A DNA stretch of 64,000 nucleotides from Acetatifactor muris (GCF_024623325.1 NZ_JANJZD010000011.1:62001-126000), one strand, 5' to 3'. Positions 27,394 through 37,057 are shown, numbered from the stretch's first letter. The notes: a model not told the origin generated them from the sequence alone. A program made the numbers and translations.

Positions 27394-27412
27394 GAGACAC
27401 ATTTCCCTGCTT

Positions 27413-28879
27413 CTATTGTTCCCAGGCTTCTCTCAAAAGCCTTGTTCCTTCTTCGATCTCTCTCTCTGTCAGGCCGCCGAATCCCAGCAGAACCGTGGCG
27501 CTGTCGGGTGCCTCCTCCACCATGCTTTCCGACAGTCCGTAAACCCGCACGCCTTTTTCCGCAGCCTGTTTCACCAGTTCCCGCTCCGGCATCCCCCGCT
27601 TCGCCGTCAGCAGAATATGCAATCCCGCATTCTCTCCGGATATCAGGAAATCTTTCCGCATGGGCTGCAGGCATTCCAGCAGAAGCTCATGCTTTGCCTG
27701 GTATATTTTTCTCATCTTATTCAGATGGCGTTCAAAGTACCCGTCGCGGATGAATTCATTCAGTATACTCTGGTCGATACGCGATACCGTACAGGAATAA
27801 AAGGAGAAATCTCTGCGATATTTTTCCAGCAGCTTATCCGGCAGAACCATAAAGCTGATACGAATGGCCGGCGCAATCGCTTTGGAAAATGTCCCCATAT
27901 AAATCACCCTGCCGTGCCGGTCCGAGGCCTGCAGCGCCGGAATCGGTTTGCCGCGAAACCGATATTCACTGTCGTAATCATCCTCAATCAGGTATCTGTC
28001 CGGTTCCCCGTCCGCCCACTTCAACAGCTCCATTCTCCTTCCGATGGGCATCACCGTTCCTGTGGGAAACTGATGAGATGGCATGACATAGGCGGCGCTG
28101 ACTTTTGCTTCTCCGAGCTTATCCGCCCGCATGCCGGACTCGTCCATATCCACGGTTGCTATGCGGTACGCGAAAGACTGAAACATTCTGTATGATCTCT
28201 TATAGGTGGGATTTTCCATGGCAATGCGAATATGCCGGCCCAGTATCTTCTCCAACAGAAGAAGCAGGTAATCATTTCCGGCTCCCACGATAACCTGTTC
28301 CGGCCTGCAGTTCACGCCTCTGGAAGAATGCAGATATCTGACAATGGTTCTGCGCAGCTCTTCATCCCCCTGAGATTCCCCCTTGGCAAACAAGTCGCTG
28401 TTTGCATATGTGAGTATATTTTTCGTGATTTTCTTCCAGACGCCGAAGGGAAACCCTGACATATCAATGTCAAAAGGAGAAAAATCCACAGAAAATTTCC
28501 CTTCTCCCACCGCTTCCGCTTTTCCCGGCTGCTTTCCCGGATCTGTCCTGCCTGTCCGCTCCGCTCCGGAAAGTGAACTGTGCTTCTCTTCCGCCCCGGA
28601 TGCACTTTCTTCCTCCAGAAAAAACAGATCCTCCATGGGACATACAAAATATCCCTTACAGGGTCGGGACTCTATATAGCCTTCACTGAGCAGCTGACCA
28701 TAGGCACAGTCCACTGTACTTCTGGCCACCTGCAGATATTCCGCCAGAAAACGTGTAGAAGGAAGCTTCTCTCCCGCGAGCAGCTTCCTCTCCCTGATTT
28801 CCTTTTTAATGTGTTCATAAATCTGCTCATACAGACAATTCCCGCCGTCTGTACGCAGCTGAAAAGTCATTTTATTCAA
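27413..28879 (-). CDS. MocR/PdxR-like GntR-aminotransferase fusion regulator
   Basis: 488 aa. The N-terminal GntR winged helix (about 1-75: LYEQIYEHIKKEI, LPSTRFLAEYLQVARSTV) is joined by a Ser/Gly/Lys linker to a fold-type I PLP aminotransferase domain, with YMGTFSKAIAPAIRISFMVL carrying the PLP lysine. TTG is the likely start, since AGGTGGGG lies 7 bases upstream; the ATG three codons later is poorly placed. MocR regulators use PLP or PLP-substrate adducts as effectors, for example to control PLP synthesis or amino acid use. No target gene is adjacent. Confidence 0.92.
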   Translation of the reverse strand: MNKMTFQLRTDGGNCLYEQIYEHIKKEIRERKLLAGEKLPSTRFLAEYLQVARSTVDCAYGQLLSEGYIESRPCKGYFVCPMEDLFFLEEESASGAEEKHSSLSGAERTGRTDPGKQPGKAEAVGEGKFSVDFSPFDIDMSGFPFGVWKKITKNILTYANSDLFAKGESQGDEELRRTIVRYLHSSRGVNCRPEQVIVGAGNDYLLLLLEKILGRHIRIAMENPTYKRSYRMFQSFAYRIATVDMDESGMRADKLGEAKVSAAYVMPSHQFPTGTVMPIGRRMELLKWADGEPDRYLIEDDYDSEYRFRGKPIPALQASDRHGRVIYMGTFSKAIAPAIRISFMVLPDKLLEKYRRDFSFYSCTVSRIDQSILNEFIRDGYFERHLNKMRKIYQAKHELLLECLQPMRKDFLISGENAGLHILLTAKRGMPERELVKQAAEKGVRVYGLSESMVEEAPDSATVLLGFGGLTEREIEEGTRLLREAWEQ

Positions 28880-28897
28880 GCTTCTTCCCCACCTGCT

Positions 28898-29746
28898 TTA
28901 CTTCCTGCTCTGCTCCCGCAGAATCTGCTCCTTCATCTCTCTGGCCTTATCCTTGATACGCGCGTTGGCTCCGGAAGAAGTGATGACAGTGCTCAGCAAT
29001 TTGGTCGCCACATCATACTCTTTAAACCGTATAGCCAGAACGGACAACAGATAGTCAATGGTGATGGTATTCATTCCGCATATGGGAAACATTTCGCTCT
29101 GTCTGGCCTCCGTGAATCCCCTGTATGCATTCTCCAGGAACTCATTCTCCTGCTTTTCCAGATCTTCAATCAACTTTGTGTCCGGATTCTCCTTCTCCCG
29201 CAGGCTCTCTCCATAGCCCCTGAGCAGCCAGGCATTGCGCAGACAGATATATGCCTTTTCACTTGTTTTCGCACGTTTTACCACTGCATTTACCAACGCC
29301 AGTTTATAGCGCTCCATAGCCTGCTCATAACTGTAAGTCTCTTCGTCATAGGCAGTAAGATGTACTGTCTGGCTGATTTTTTCCTTAATTAATTTCGCCT
29401 GAGCCGATGTCACATTGGTAAAGTACCGAATCAACGCGGCATAGGCACAGACAGGGCACATTACCACCTCGTATTTGGCGGCATCAATATTCTCGTATCT
29501 GGCCCGCAGGTCCTGGTCTGATCCCAGCATCCGCGCCTTGCTTGTCTTCATGATTTTAGCCGTAAAGGAACTGTCACACACCGGGCAGACAAAAGATCTG
29601 TCATAAATCAGGTCCTTCTCCTGAGGCTTTGGCGGAGCAACAGGAGCAGGTTTACTCCTGCTCTCCTCCTTTTTCGGCTCCTCAAAAAGGTTCAGGCCTT
29701 CCATATTCCCCAGCCCAAGATTTTTTAACCCTGAAAAAATCCCCAT
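28898..29746 (-). CDS. DUF2225 domain protein
   Basis: About 282 aa. The ATG at 29746 is preceded by GAGGGGTGAG; an upstream in-frame ATG is too close to its ribosome binding site. After a short linker (PVAPPKPQ) comes the DUF2225 core with two CPVC pairs about 50 residues apart, likely one zinc site, followed by helical repeats resembling tetratricopeptide repeats (YEQAMERYKLALVNAV). The function of DUF2225 is not established. It lies 18 bp upstream of the MocR gene and is probably co-transcribed with it. Confidence 0.82.
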   Translation of the reverse strand: MGIFSGLKNLGLGNMEGLNLFEEPKKEESRSKPAPVAPPKPQEKDLIYDRSFVCPVCDSSFTAKIMKTSKARMLGSDQDLRARYENIDAAKYEVVMCPVCAYAALIRYFTNVTSAQAKLIKEKISQTVHLTAYDEETYSYEQAMERYKLALVNAVVKRAKTSEKAYICLRNAWLLRGYGESLREKENPDTKLIEDLEKQENEFLENAYRGFTEARQSEMFPICGMNTITIDYLLSVLAIRFKEYDVATKLLSTVITSSGANARIKDKAREMKEQILREQSRK

Positions 29747-29889
29747 CTCACCCCTCATACCTTTCCGCAGCCTGCCGTTCAGTATATGCCGAACCTGCAG
29801 AATCCAGCATATCAGGCAGACATACTATGGGTAAATCAAAAAAGTTTCGATTGCTTGCCGCACATTGCAAATCCAGGCTGCCATGCCTT

Positions 29890-31560
29890 TTAATTCTCTT
29901 TGGGTAATACAAAAGAGCTTTTCAGAGATACAATTCTGTTAAAGACAAGACCGTCCGGTCTGGAATCCCGGGAGTCCACACAGAAGAATCCCTGCCGTAC
30001 AAACTGAAATCGCTCCGGGCTTACCGCTCCGGTCAGGCTCGGTTCCACGCGGCAATTCTTCATAACAGTGAGAGAATTCGGATTCAGATTAAGGCTTCCA
30101 TCCTCCACATTATATACACCCTTCTCCTCATCAATGATATTCTCATACAGACGTATCTCCGCCGGAACGGCCGTGGAAGCCGCCACCCAGTGAATTGTGC
30201 CTTTTACTTTTCTTCCGTCAGGACTGTTCCCTCCTTTGGAAGCCGGATCATAGGTACAGTGTACCTGTGTAATCTTTCCATTCTCATCCTTAACGCAGCC
30301 TGTACATTTCACAAAATAAGCGTTCATCAGCCGCACTTCATTGCCCGGGAACATACGGAAATATTTCTTCGGGGGCTCCTCCATAAAGTCTTCCCGCTCA
30401 ATATACAGCTCTCTTCCAAAGGGGACCTCTCTGCTGCCCAGGGTCTCGTTCTCCGGATTGTTCCCTACGGTCAGCATCTCTGTCTGTCCCTCAGGATAAT
30501 TATCAATAATCAGCTTCACCGGGTCCAGAATTGCCATCACGCGGGGAGCCTTTGCCTTTAAATCCTCCCGGATACAGTACTCCAGCATGGCATAATCTGC
30601 TGTGGAGTGCGCTTTGGACACACCGCAGAGCTCCACGAATTTCCTGATGGAATCCGGCGTGAATCCACGTCTGCGCAGAGCGGCAATGGACACCAGCCTG
30701 GGGTCATCCCAGCCGTCCACAATCCCTTCCTGCACAAGCTTCTTGATATACCGCTTCCCTGTCACCACATTTTTCAGGTACAATTTCGCAAATTCTATCT
30801 GCTTCGGCGGACTGGGATATTCCAGTTCTCTCACAACCCAGTCATACAGCGGCCTGTGATCCTCAAATTCCAGCGTACAGATAGAATGGGTAATTCCCTC
30901 AATGGCGTCCTCGATGGGATGTGCAAAATCATACATGGGATAAATACACCATTTATCTCCGGTATTGTGATGTGTCATATGCGCCACACGGTAAATCACA
31001 GGATCCCGCATATTGATATTCGGCGAGGCCATGTCGATACGGGCCCGAAGCACTTTTTCTCCATCCGCATATTTTCCTTCCCGCATCTCTTCAAAAAGCT
31101 CCAGATTTTCCTCCACGCTGCGGCTGTTAAAAGGGTCGTCCCTGCCCGGTTCCGTCAGTGTTCCTCTGTATTCCTTAATCTGCTCCGCCGTCAGATCCGA
31201 CACATAGGCTTTCCCCTTTTTAATCAGCTTTACCGCCGCTTCATACATCTCTCCGAAATAATCCGACGCAAAGAAGAGCCTGTCTTCCCAGTCGGCTCCC
31301 AGCCACTGGATGTCTTCTTTAATAGATTCCACGAACTCCACATCCTCTTTCGTGGGATTTGTGTCATCAAAACGCATATTGAATTTGCCATTGTACTGTC
31401 TGGCCAGTCCATAATTCAGAAGAATGCTTTTGGCATGTCCGATATGCAGATATCCGTTGGGTTCCGGCGGGAAACGGGTGTGCACAGTGTCACATACGCC
31501 CTCCGCCAGATCCCTGTCAATGATCGCTTCTATAAAATTTCTGGATTCTGTCTCACTCAT
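29890..31560 (-). CDS. glnS: Glutaminyl-tRNA synthetase
   Basis: About 556 aa from the ATG at 31560 (MSETESRNF), with AGGACAGGAG upstream. A class I synthetase that charges tRNA-Gln. The ATP site shows [15 protein letters not shown] (HIGH) and [11 protein letters not shown]. The KMSKS position reads VTGKR in [14 protein letters not shown] rather than the VMSKR of the E. coli enzyme. The anticodon-binding beta-barrels follow ([27 protein letters not shown]-like end). No C-terminal YqeY fusion is present. It appears monocistronic. Confidence 0.96.
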   Translation of the reverse strand: MSETESRNFIEAIIDRDLAEGVCDTVHTRFPPEPNGYLHIGHAKSILLNYGLARQYNGKFNMRFDDTNPTKEDVEFVESIKEDIQWLGADWEDRLFFASDYFGEMYEAAVKLIKKGKAYVSDLTAEQIKEYRGTLTEPGRDDPFNSRSVEENLELFEEMREGKYADGEKVLRARIDMASPNINMRDPVIYRVAHMTHHNTGDKWCIYPMYDFAHPIEDAIEGITHSICTLEFEDHRPLYDWVVRELEYPSPPKQIEFAKLYLKNVVTGKRYIKKLVQEGIVDGWDDPRLVSIAALRRRGFTPDSIRKFVELCGVSKAHSTADYAMLEYCIREDLKAKAPRVMAILDPVKLIIDNYPEGQTEMLTVGNNPENETLGSREVPFGRELYIEREDFMEEPPKKYFRMFPGNEVRLMNAYFVKCTGCVKDENGKITQVHCTYDPASKGGNSPDGRKVKGTIHWVAASTAVPAEIRLYENIIDEEKGVYNVEDGSLNLNPNSLTVMKNCRVEPSLTGAVSPERFQFVRQGFFCVDSRDSRPDGLVFNRIVSLKSSFVLPKEN

Positions 31561-31682
31561 ACTCCTGTCCTTACCTTTCATCTCCTGCAGAGCCCATGCA
31601 TTACGGTACATTATATCATACGCATCCATCACTTTTCAACAGGTTATTTACAGGAGTTCCCCTGATTTTTCCTGCCGGCGCG

Positions 31683-32861
31683 TCAATGATGGAACAGCCG
31701 GATGCCGGTAAAGGCCATCACCATATTGTGTTTGTCGCAGCACGCAATCACCGCGTCATCACGCATGGAACCGCCAGGCTGTGCAATGTATTTCACGCCG
31801 CTCTTGTATGCTCTCTCAATATTGTCCGAAAAAGGAAAGAACGCATCCGATCCCAGCGTCACGTTTTGCATCCCGTCAAGCCAGGCACGTTTTTCCTCTC
31901 TGGTGAACACAGGAGGTTTTACCTTGAATGTTTTCTCCCACACGCCGTCCGCCAGCACATCCATATATTCATCTCCCATGTAGACATCAATGGCATTGTC
32001 CCGGTCCGGTCTGCCCAGCCTGTCCACAAACTGCAGGTTCATCACCTGAGGTGACTGGCGCAGGAACCAGTTATCCGCCTTCGTACCTGCCAGTCTCGTA
32101 CAGTGGATGCGGGACTGCTGACCTGCTCCGATACCGATGGCCTGGCCATCCTTCACATAGCAGACGGAATTGGACTGGGTATATTTCAATGTAATCAGCG
32201 CAATTTTCATGTCAATCAGCGCTGACTGTGGGATTTCCTTATTCACCGTAACGATATTGGACAGCAGGTCACCATTTACATCCAGTTCGTTTCGTCCCTG
32301 TTCAAAAGTGATTCCATATACCTGCTTTTTCTCCTGCGGTGCAGGAACATAATTCTCATCAATCTGAATAATATTATAGCTTCCGCCCTTTTTGGCCTTC
32401 AGCAGCGCAAGAGCCTCGTCCGTATAGCCGGGCGCGATGCAGCCGTCGGACACTTCCCGCTTTATCAGCTTTGCCGTATCTTTATCACATATGTCAGACA
32501 ACGCAATGAAATCTCCAAAGGAAGACATTCTGTCCGCGCCTCTGGCCCTGGCATAGGCACAGGCCAGCGGAGAAAGCTCTCCCAGATCATCCACCCAGTA
32601 AATTTTCGCCAGGGTTTCGCTCAGCGGCAGCCCCACCGCCGCCCCCGCCGGAGACACATGCTTGAAGGAGGCAGCCGCGGGCAGTCCTGTCGCCGCTTTC
32701 AGCTCCTTTACCAGCTGCCAGCCGTTAAAGGCATCCAGAAAATTGATATATCCAGGTCTGCCGTTTAACACGGTTACCGGAAGCTCGCTTCCGTCCTCCA
32801 TGTAAATCCTGGAAGGCTTCTGATTGGGGTTACATCCGTATTTCAGTTCAATTTCTTTCAT
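31683..32861 (-). CDS. AICAR formyltransferase (stand-alone PurH transformylase)
   Basis: About 392 aa. It transfers a formyl group from 10-formyl-tetrahydrofolate to AICAR, the penultimate step of IMP synthesis. Signatures are LKYGCNPNQKPS, FKHVSPAGAAVG, DVCDKD-like (ISDICDKDTAKL), YTQSNSVCYVKDGQ and GAGQQSRIHCTRLAG, then DAFFPFSDNIE. The cyclohydrolase domain of usual PurH is absent; that step is supplied by the PurO-type gene upstream. I use the ATG at 32861 with AAAGGA at good spacing; a GTG at 32870 is the alternative. About 140 bp separate it from the PurO-type gene, so co-transcription is likely. Confidence 0.94.
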   Translation of the reverse strand: MKEIELKYGCNPNQKPSRIYMEDGSELPVTVLNGRPGYINFLDAFNGWQLVKELKAATGLPAAASFKHVSPAGAAVGLPLSETLAKIYWVDDLGELSPLACAYARARGADRMSSFGDFIALSDICDKDTAKLIKREVSDGCIAPGYTDEALALLKAKKGGSYNIIQIDENYVPAPQEKKQVYGITFEQGRNELDVNGDLLSNIVTVNKEIPQSALIDMKIALITLKYTQSNSVCYVKDGQAIGIGAGQQSRIHCTRLAGTKADNWFLRQSPQVMNLQFVDRLGRPDRDNAIDVYMGDEYMDVLADGVWEKTFKVKPPVFTREEKRAWLDGMQNVTLGSDAFFPFSDNIERAYKSGVKYIAQPGGSMRDDAVIACCDKHNMVMAFTGIRLFHH

Positions 32862-32998
32862 TTGATTCACATTCCTTTCTTTTTCTGTTCTGCACTTAAT
32901 CTGTGTATGTCCGTTGTCTCGCTGTTACATTCTCCCTTTTGGGCAAAGAGTTATCATTGCATGGAACAGGCCTTTCAGGCGAAATTGCATTTTATTTC

Positions 32999-33706
32999 TC
33001 ATTGATTTTTGTTCATGATACGCGTCTCGCTCTCACCTGTGGCAATATCAATAAATCTCACAAAAAGCGACACCTTATTGTCCTCGTTCAGACTCTCCCA
33101 CACCCTGTTCACAAAGCTGTCAATATCCCCTTCAATGACGACCTTCTCCGGTTCCCCGTAAAAGCTGGGCAGGGGATTCCCGTCCTCTCTGTAGGTATGG
33201 ATAAAGCGCCCCTCTCCTGCCGCCGGATTGTCATATGCAAAGGTATATCTGTTACAACAGGCCGGGTCCCCGTCATTGCTCTTCAGAATAGACATCGTAT
33301 AATCAAAGTTCCCCGCCTCAATATGCACAATTCCGGATATCCTGGGAGTATAATTAGGACTGTCCGGCTCATATTTCCGGCTCCTCAGAGCCTGTTCAAA
33401 GGTCAGTCCGTTCTCCAGACCTTCATAAATGGTATCTGTCTGATCTCCGTTTGTCACAATCGTATCACATCCCCGCACTCTCACAGGGGCATAGATGACC
33501 AGACTGGGATCTGACAGCTTTGACGGGTCAAATGCCTGAGTACGGATTCCTTCCCCCTCGGTCACAAAGATGCGATTGCGGCTGTTCACGCTTCTCCCCA
33601 TAATAAAATACGCGATCACAGCTTTCTCTCCGTCGGCGGAACGTCCTATGACGATTCCTCTTCCGGGATATACATTGTTTTTCAGTTCCTTTTCCAGTTG
33701 CAGCAT
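32999..33706 (-). CDS. IMP cyclohydrolase (PurO-type)
   Basis: 235 aa matching the archaeal-type IMP cyclohydrolase family, which closes the ring of FAICAR to IMP. Recognisable parts are YPGRGIVIGRSADG and AYFIMGRSVNSRNRIF at the N-terminus, IVTNGDQTDTIYEGL in the middle and FVRFIDIATGES at the C-terminus. It precedes the stand-alone AICAR formyltransferase in the same direction, so the pair replaces bifunctional PurH. AGGAGGA lies 8 bases before the start. The repeat elements at 33724-33952 lie directly upstream. Confidence 0.9.
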   Translation of the reverse strand: MLQLEKELKNNVYPGRGIVIGRSADGEKAVIAYFIMGRSVNSRNRIFVTEGEGIRTQAFDPSKLSDPSLVIYAPVRVRGCDTIVTNGDQTDTIYEGLENGLTFEQALRSRKYEPDSPNYTPRISGIVHIEAGNFDYTMSILKSNDGDPACCNRYTFAYDNPAAGEGRFIHTYREDGNPLPSFYGEPEKVVIEGDIDSFVNRVWESLNEDNKVSLFVRFIDIATGESETRIMNKNQ

Positions 33707-33723
33707 AAAACTGTCCTCCTCAT

Positions 33724-33952
33724 TTTAAGTTCCGCAGTTTTCCTTCTCCGCACAATTCCTTTAGAAACATTTCCGGCCATTAAAATACGGCCGTTTATGT
33801 TTCTGTGCGGAGAAGGAAAACTGCTGTTTAAGTTCCGCAGTTTTCCTTCTCCGCACAATTCCTTTAGAACCATTTCCGGCCATTAAATCATACGGCCGTT
33901 AATGTTTCTGTGCGGCTTCGGATAACTGCTGTTTAAGTTCCGCAGTTTTCCT
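33724..33952. repeat. Tandem ~103-bp palindromic elements (MITE/REP-like)
   Basis: Two near-identical copies (33724-33826 and 33827-33931) and the start of a third (33932-33952). Each begins TTTAAGTTCCGCAG. Copy 1 folds on itself with perfect 21-bp arms (33734-33754 / 33804-33824) and an inner GGCC/GGCC pair. No open reading frame lies inside. It shares its 5' end and overall fold with the element at 46541-46674. The adjoining stretch 33953-34220 shows nothing I can name. Confidence 0.75.
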
Positions 33953-34225
33953 CTTACAAAGCAAGCCGGCTGTTCTGTCACTGCCGTACAACGGAACATA
34001 CACTCGCATTTCCATTGCGCTTCATACGCGGTGCCCAGACGGTCGGCTTTGGTTTTCGCTGCACTTCCTGTGGGTTATCCCACTTCCGTCAGTCATGCAG
34101 CGCCTGATATTTTTATCTTACATGTACTCCCTTCATTTTGCAATAGTCTGGCTGAGAAAAGTCTGCACTTTATAGAAAAATTTTCTAAAATCATGTTTAT
34201 CAGCAGGGAACAGAAAATTTTCCAG

Positions 34226-34254
34226 TTGAAATATTTACCAAAAGATTGTATAAT
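34226..34254 (+). promoter_or_regulatory. Sigma-A-type promoter of the flagellin-like gene
   Basis: TTGAAA (34226-34231), 17 bases, TATAAT (34249-34254), about 50 bp before the start codon. No flagellar sigma-28 pattern is evident. Confidence 0.72.
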
Positions 34255-34302
34255 TCAATTGATTATAAGTAGAAAGGACATATGTGAAAAGGAGGTCAAT
34301 TT

Positions 34303-35064
34303 ATGAATACTATATCCGCAAATAACGGTATTTTTAATTCCTACTCTCATATTTCCAGCGGCAAACGAATCAACACTGCGGCAGATGACGCGGCAGGACT
34401 TGCTATTGGACAGAAAATGCAGAAGCAGGAGAACGGTCTCCGTGTAGGCGGGCAGAACGCCCAGGAAGGTATCGGTGCCCTGAATGTGGCGGACGGTGCT
34501 CTCGGCGGTGTTATGGATTACCTGCAGAGAATCCGTGATCTTGCAGTGCGGTCTATGAACGGACTTTCTTCCTCTTCTGACAGATCATACTATCAGAATG
34601 AGATCAACCAGTTAAAAGAAGGCATCCAGTCTATGGCCAAAACAACTTCTCTGAACGAGCAAAAGCTGCTGGACGGAAGTATGGCTGATATGCATCTGGC
34701 AACCAATCCCGACGGAAGCGGCATGAGAATCGGTATGGCAAATTCCACATTGGAGGCGCTGGGAATTGCTGATTTCGATGTTACTTCCGGAAATTTTAGC
34801 CTGGATGATATTGACAGCGCCATAGAAATGGTATCCGGCATGAGAGGAAATCTGGGAGCTTCCACCAATCGTCTGGAGCATACCTACAATTATAATACGG
34901 CAGCAACGCTGGAACAGGTAAGTTCCAGAAGCCGTATCGAGGATCTGGATATGCCGAAGGCAATTTCCGACCAGAAAAAGGAAGATCTTCTCAGCGAATA
35001 CCGAAATCTGATGCTGAAGAAGCAAATGCAGCAGGATTCCATGGTATTGAGATTATTTCAATAA
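34303..35064 (+). CDS. Short isolated flagellin-like protein
   Basis: 253 aa with AAAGGAGG 7 bases upstream. The N-terminal region matches the conserved flagellin D0/D1 domain (HISSGKRINTAADDAAGLAI, then NVADGALGGVMDYLQRIRDL). The C-terminal region resembles flagellin D1 (LGASTNRLEHTYNYN) but ends in KQMQQDSMVLRLFQ. Compared with ordinary flagellin the first ~20 residues (MIINHN... type) are missing and the variable centre is tiny. No other flagellar gene is in the window, and the promoter looks like sigma-A. It may be a minor flagellin, a secreted flagellin-derived protein or a relic. Confidence 0.85.
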   Translation: MNTISANNGIFNSYSHISSGKRINTAADDAAGLAIGQKMQKQENGLRVGGQNAQEGIGALNVADGALGGVMDYLQRIRDLAVRSMNGLSSSSDRSYYQNEINQLKEGIQSMAKTTSLNEQKLLDGSMADMHLATNPDGSGMRIGMANSTLEALGIADFDVTSGNFSLDDIDSAIEMVSGMRGNLGASTNRLEHTYNYNTAATLEQVSSRSRIEDLDMPKAISDQKKEDLLSEYRNLMLKKQMQQDSMVLRLFQ

Positions 35065-35094
35065 TTTCTGTTGACTGCAACCTGCATCAGATAA

Positions 35095-35133
35095 AAAATG
35101 CTGCCACACCCTTCAACGGTGCGGCAGCATTTT
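35095..35133. terminator. Bidirectional terminator between the flagellin-like and Rpn genes
   Basis: 16-bp arms with one G-U-type mismatch (AAAATGCTGCCACACC / GGTGCGGCAGCATTTT) around a 7-base loop, with A- and T-rich flanks, between convergent genes. Confidence 0.85.
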
Positions 35134-36155
35134 TAGATATCTTTTCTAATCTGTTCAAAAACTGCCTCGGGATCATAATCCGGAGCAAATGTTTTTGCTT
35201 TATTATAAATCAACTCAATAACAGGGATTTCTTCCTCCAGCTCTTCGGCAATTTGTTCCAGTCCTTTTCCTTTTTTAAGCTTTTTACATATCAGAGATAT
35301 CTTATTATAAAGCTCTCCTTCTGCCTTACCCTCAGCCTTACCCTCAGCCTTGCCTTCTGCTTTACCCTCGGCTCTGCCTTCCTTCCGAATTCTGTTCAGC
35401 TGTTCCATCATCCTCAAATGTCTAAGCATATATCCCGCCGTCACCTCCGGATCTTTCTTCACTGCCCTGACCATTTCCTGTATCTTCAGCAGCTCCTCAT
35501 TTATCGCATTCTCATCTGTAGTATGTTCCATGTAATACAAAAGCTGCTTTAACATCTCATTTGGTACGCCCTCTGTTCCTTTCGTATACAAAAACAAAGT
35601 GCTGGCTCCGTCTTCATAAGGCATTTCCGGCGCTTCCACACACATACTTTTTACAGTATACACCATCCGTTTCAGCCCAAATGGATCATAAGGCATAATC
35701 ATAATAATGACAACATTTTTCAATTCCTCATAATCTGCCCCGGCATTCAGGCTCTTAACCGCAATCTTCGCGTGATAAAAGCGCATTCTCCGCGGTAGCT
35801 CTCTTTTATCCGCCGCATCTCCTCCCTGATCCGGTTCCATATTGTAAACCGTTACTCTCTCATCGGAATTTTCTTCTATCTCCGGTTCCAGATATACATC
35901 CAGCCGTGCACCATGCAGGTTCGTGTCAGCTCCATAATAAACCTTCTGCGCGGTGACCGACAAGTGCCTGAAATCTCTGCCGAAAATAATCTTCAACAGA
36001 ATTTTTACAAATCTCTCTCCAATCTCCGGATAAGCCGCCATTGTGCTGAACAGAAAATCATCCAGCAGGTTCATTTCCGCCAGCTTCTTTCTTGCTTTCT
36101 GTTCCTCCGTCGCCTTTTCACTGATGTGCTCCTGACTTGCCGTTTTTCTTCTCAT
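35133..36155 (-). CDS. Rpn/PD-(D/E)XK nuclease family protein (transposase-like)
   Basis: 340 aa from the ATG at 36155 (GGAAAGGAG upstream). It resembles the Rpn family / PD-(D/E)XK nuclease transposase proteins: NLLDDFLFSTMAAYPEIGERF, then ARLDVYLEPE with the catalytic Asp and YNMEPDQ with a Glu-x-Gln-type pair. Near the C-terminus a tandem EGKA repeat (five or so 12-bp units) forms a charged helix, a common variable feature of this family. Related proteins cut DNA and promote recombination. Whether this copy is mobile is unknown; no terminal repeats are seen. Confidence 0.82.
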   Translation of the reverse strand: MRRKTASQEHISEKATEEQKARKKLAEMNLLDDFLFSTMAAYPEIGERFVKILLKIIFGRDFRHLSVTAQKVYYGADTNLHGARLDVYLEPEIEENSDERVTVYNMEPDQGGDAADKRELPRRMRFYHAKIAVKSLNAGADYEELKNVVIIMIMPYDPFGLKRMVYTVKSMCVEAPEMPYEDGASTLFLYTKGTEGVPNEMLKQLLYYMEHTTDENAINEELLKIQEMVRAVKKDPEVTAGYMLRHLRMMEQLNRIRKEGRAEGKAEGKAEGKAEGKAEGELYNKISLICKKLKKGKGLEQIAEELEEEIPVIELIYNKAKTFAPDYDPEAVFEQIRKDI

Positions 36156-36377
36156 ATTGTTCTCCTTTCCTGTCAGCGGAAAGAAGGGTTCATATGATAA
36201 CCGTAAACAAAACATTCTGTCACCATTTTTCTCTGCAATCCGCCATACTCTTCTCTCATACAGGGATTCTCAGCCGAAATGATCTCAGATGTTCCATTAG
36301 ATGTTTCCCAGATATGTATAGTCAGTATAGCAGATCAGAGAACGTAATGTCAATCACAAATCTGTTTAAAACAAAAT

Positions 36378-36983
36378 TTAATTATCCAGAACCTTAGACC
36401 GGTACTCTATGGAAACGATTGTTTCCCCTTCCAGGATAAAGCATAATTTCATATCCCCTTTTTCATATACGGTCATACCGTTTTCATCTGTTCGGCCGGT
36501 TCCGTAAGCCTCTTCCATTTTGTCCACAGAGTCACCGATTCCAATCCCTTCTGTGGTGGTAATGGTGTCATCCTTGAAAATAACGGAAGATACATAATCC
36601 TTTTTGTCCGTGGGATATGTATCCAGCTCGAAGCTTCCATAAGTATAAATCTTGTCGATTCCCTCGAAAGCACAGCTGGGCGCTTCAAAATAAGAATCCG
36701 GCTCCCCCAGCTGTTCTATGACAGACGCCGCATCCACATCCATTTCAATGACTACTCCGTTATGGATAAAAACATAGCCACTATAGTCCGCAGCCATATC
36801 CTCCGGTGTCCCTTCCGGCCTTTCTTCCGGCATTCCGGATGCATCATCTGTCTCCGGCGCCGCTTCCGAATCGACACCGCTTTCCTTCACCGCCACATTC
36901 CCTTCAATTGTCTTCGCACTGTTTCCACACCCGGAGAACAGCGTCATCAGACATATGAGTCCTGCAAGTATCCTTTTTTTCAT
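36378..36983 (-). CDS. Lipoprotein of unknown function downstream of the Dlt-like operon
   Basis: 201 aa. The ATG at 36983 (MKKRILAGLICLMTLFSGC) gives a classic lipoprotein signal with lipobox FSGC; an ATG three codons upstream is too close to AAAGGA. The mature part has an acidic Glu/Asp/Pro-rich stretch (about 30-55), then a small beta-rich domain (IEQLGEPDSYFEAPSC, IGDSVDKMEEAYGTGR). The two similar LGEPDSYFEAP / EEAYGTGRTDENG units hint at a duplicated fold. I recognise no family. It lies about 75 bp behind the SGNH gene and may be the last gene of that operon. Confidence 0.7.
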   Translation of the reverse strand: MKKRILAGLICLMTLFSGCGNSAKTIEGNVAVKESGVDSEAAPETDDASGMPEERPEGTPEDMAADYSGYVFIHNGVVIEMDVDAASVIEQLGEPDSYFEAPSCAFEGIDKIYTYGSFELDTYPTDKKDYVSSVIFKDDTITTTEGIGIGDSVDKMEEAYGTGRTDENGMTVYEKGDMKLCFILEGETIVSIEYRSKVLDN

Positions 36984-37057
36984 TTTTGTCATATCCTTTC
37001 TGGTATTCTATGATGTCAGGCTTCCTGTGATTCTTTGTAATTCTTTGTGATTCTCTG

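Noticed and set aside
33724..33952. Insertion sequence
   Set aside because: The elements are only about 100 bp and contain no open frame; they can at most be non-autonomous.
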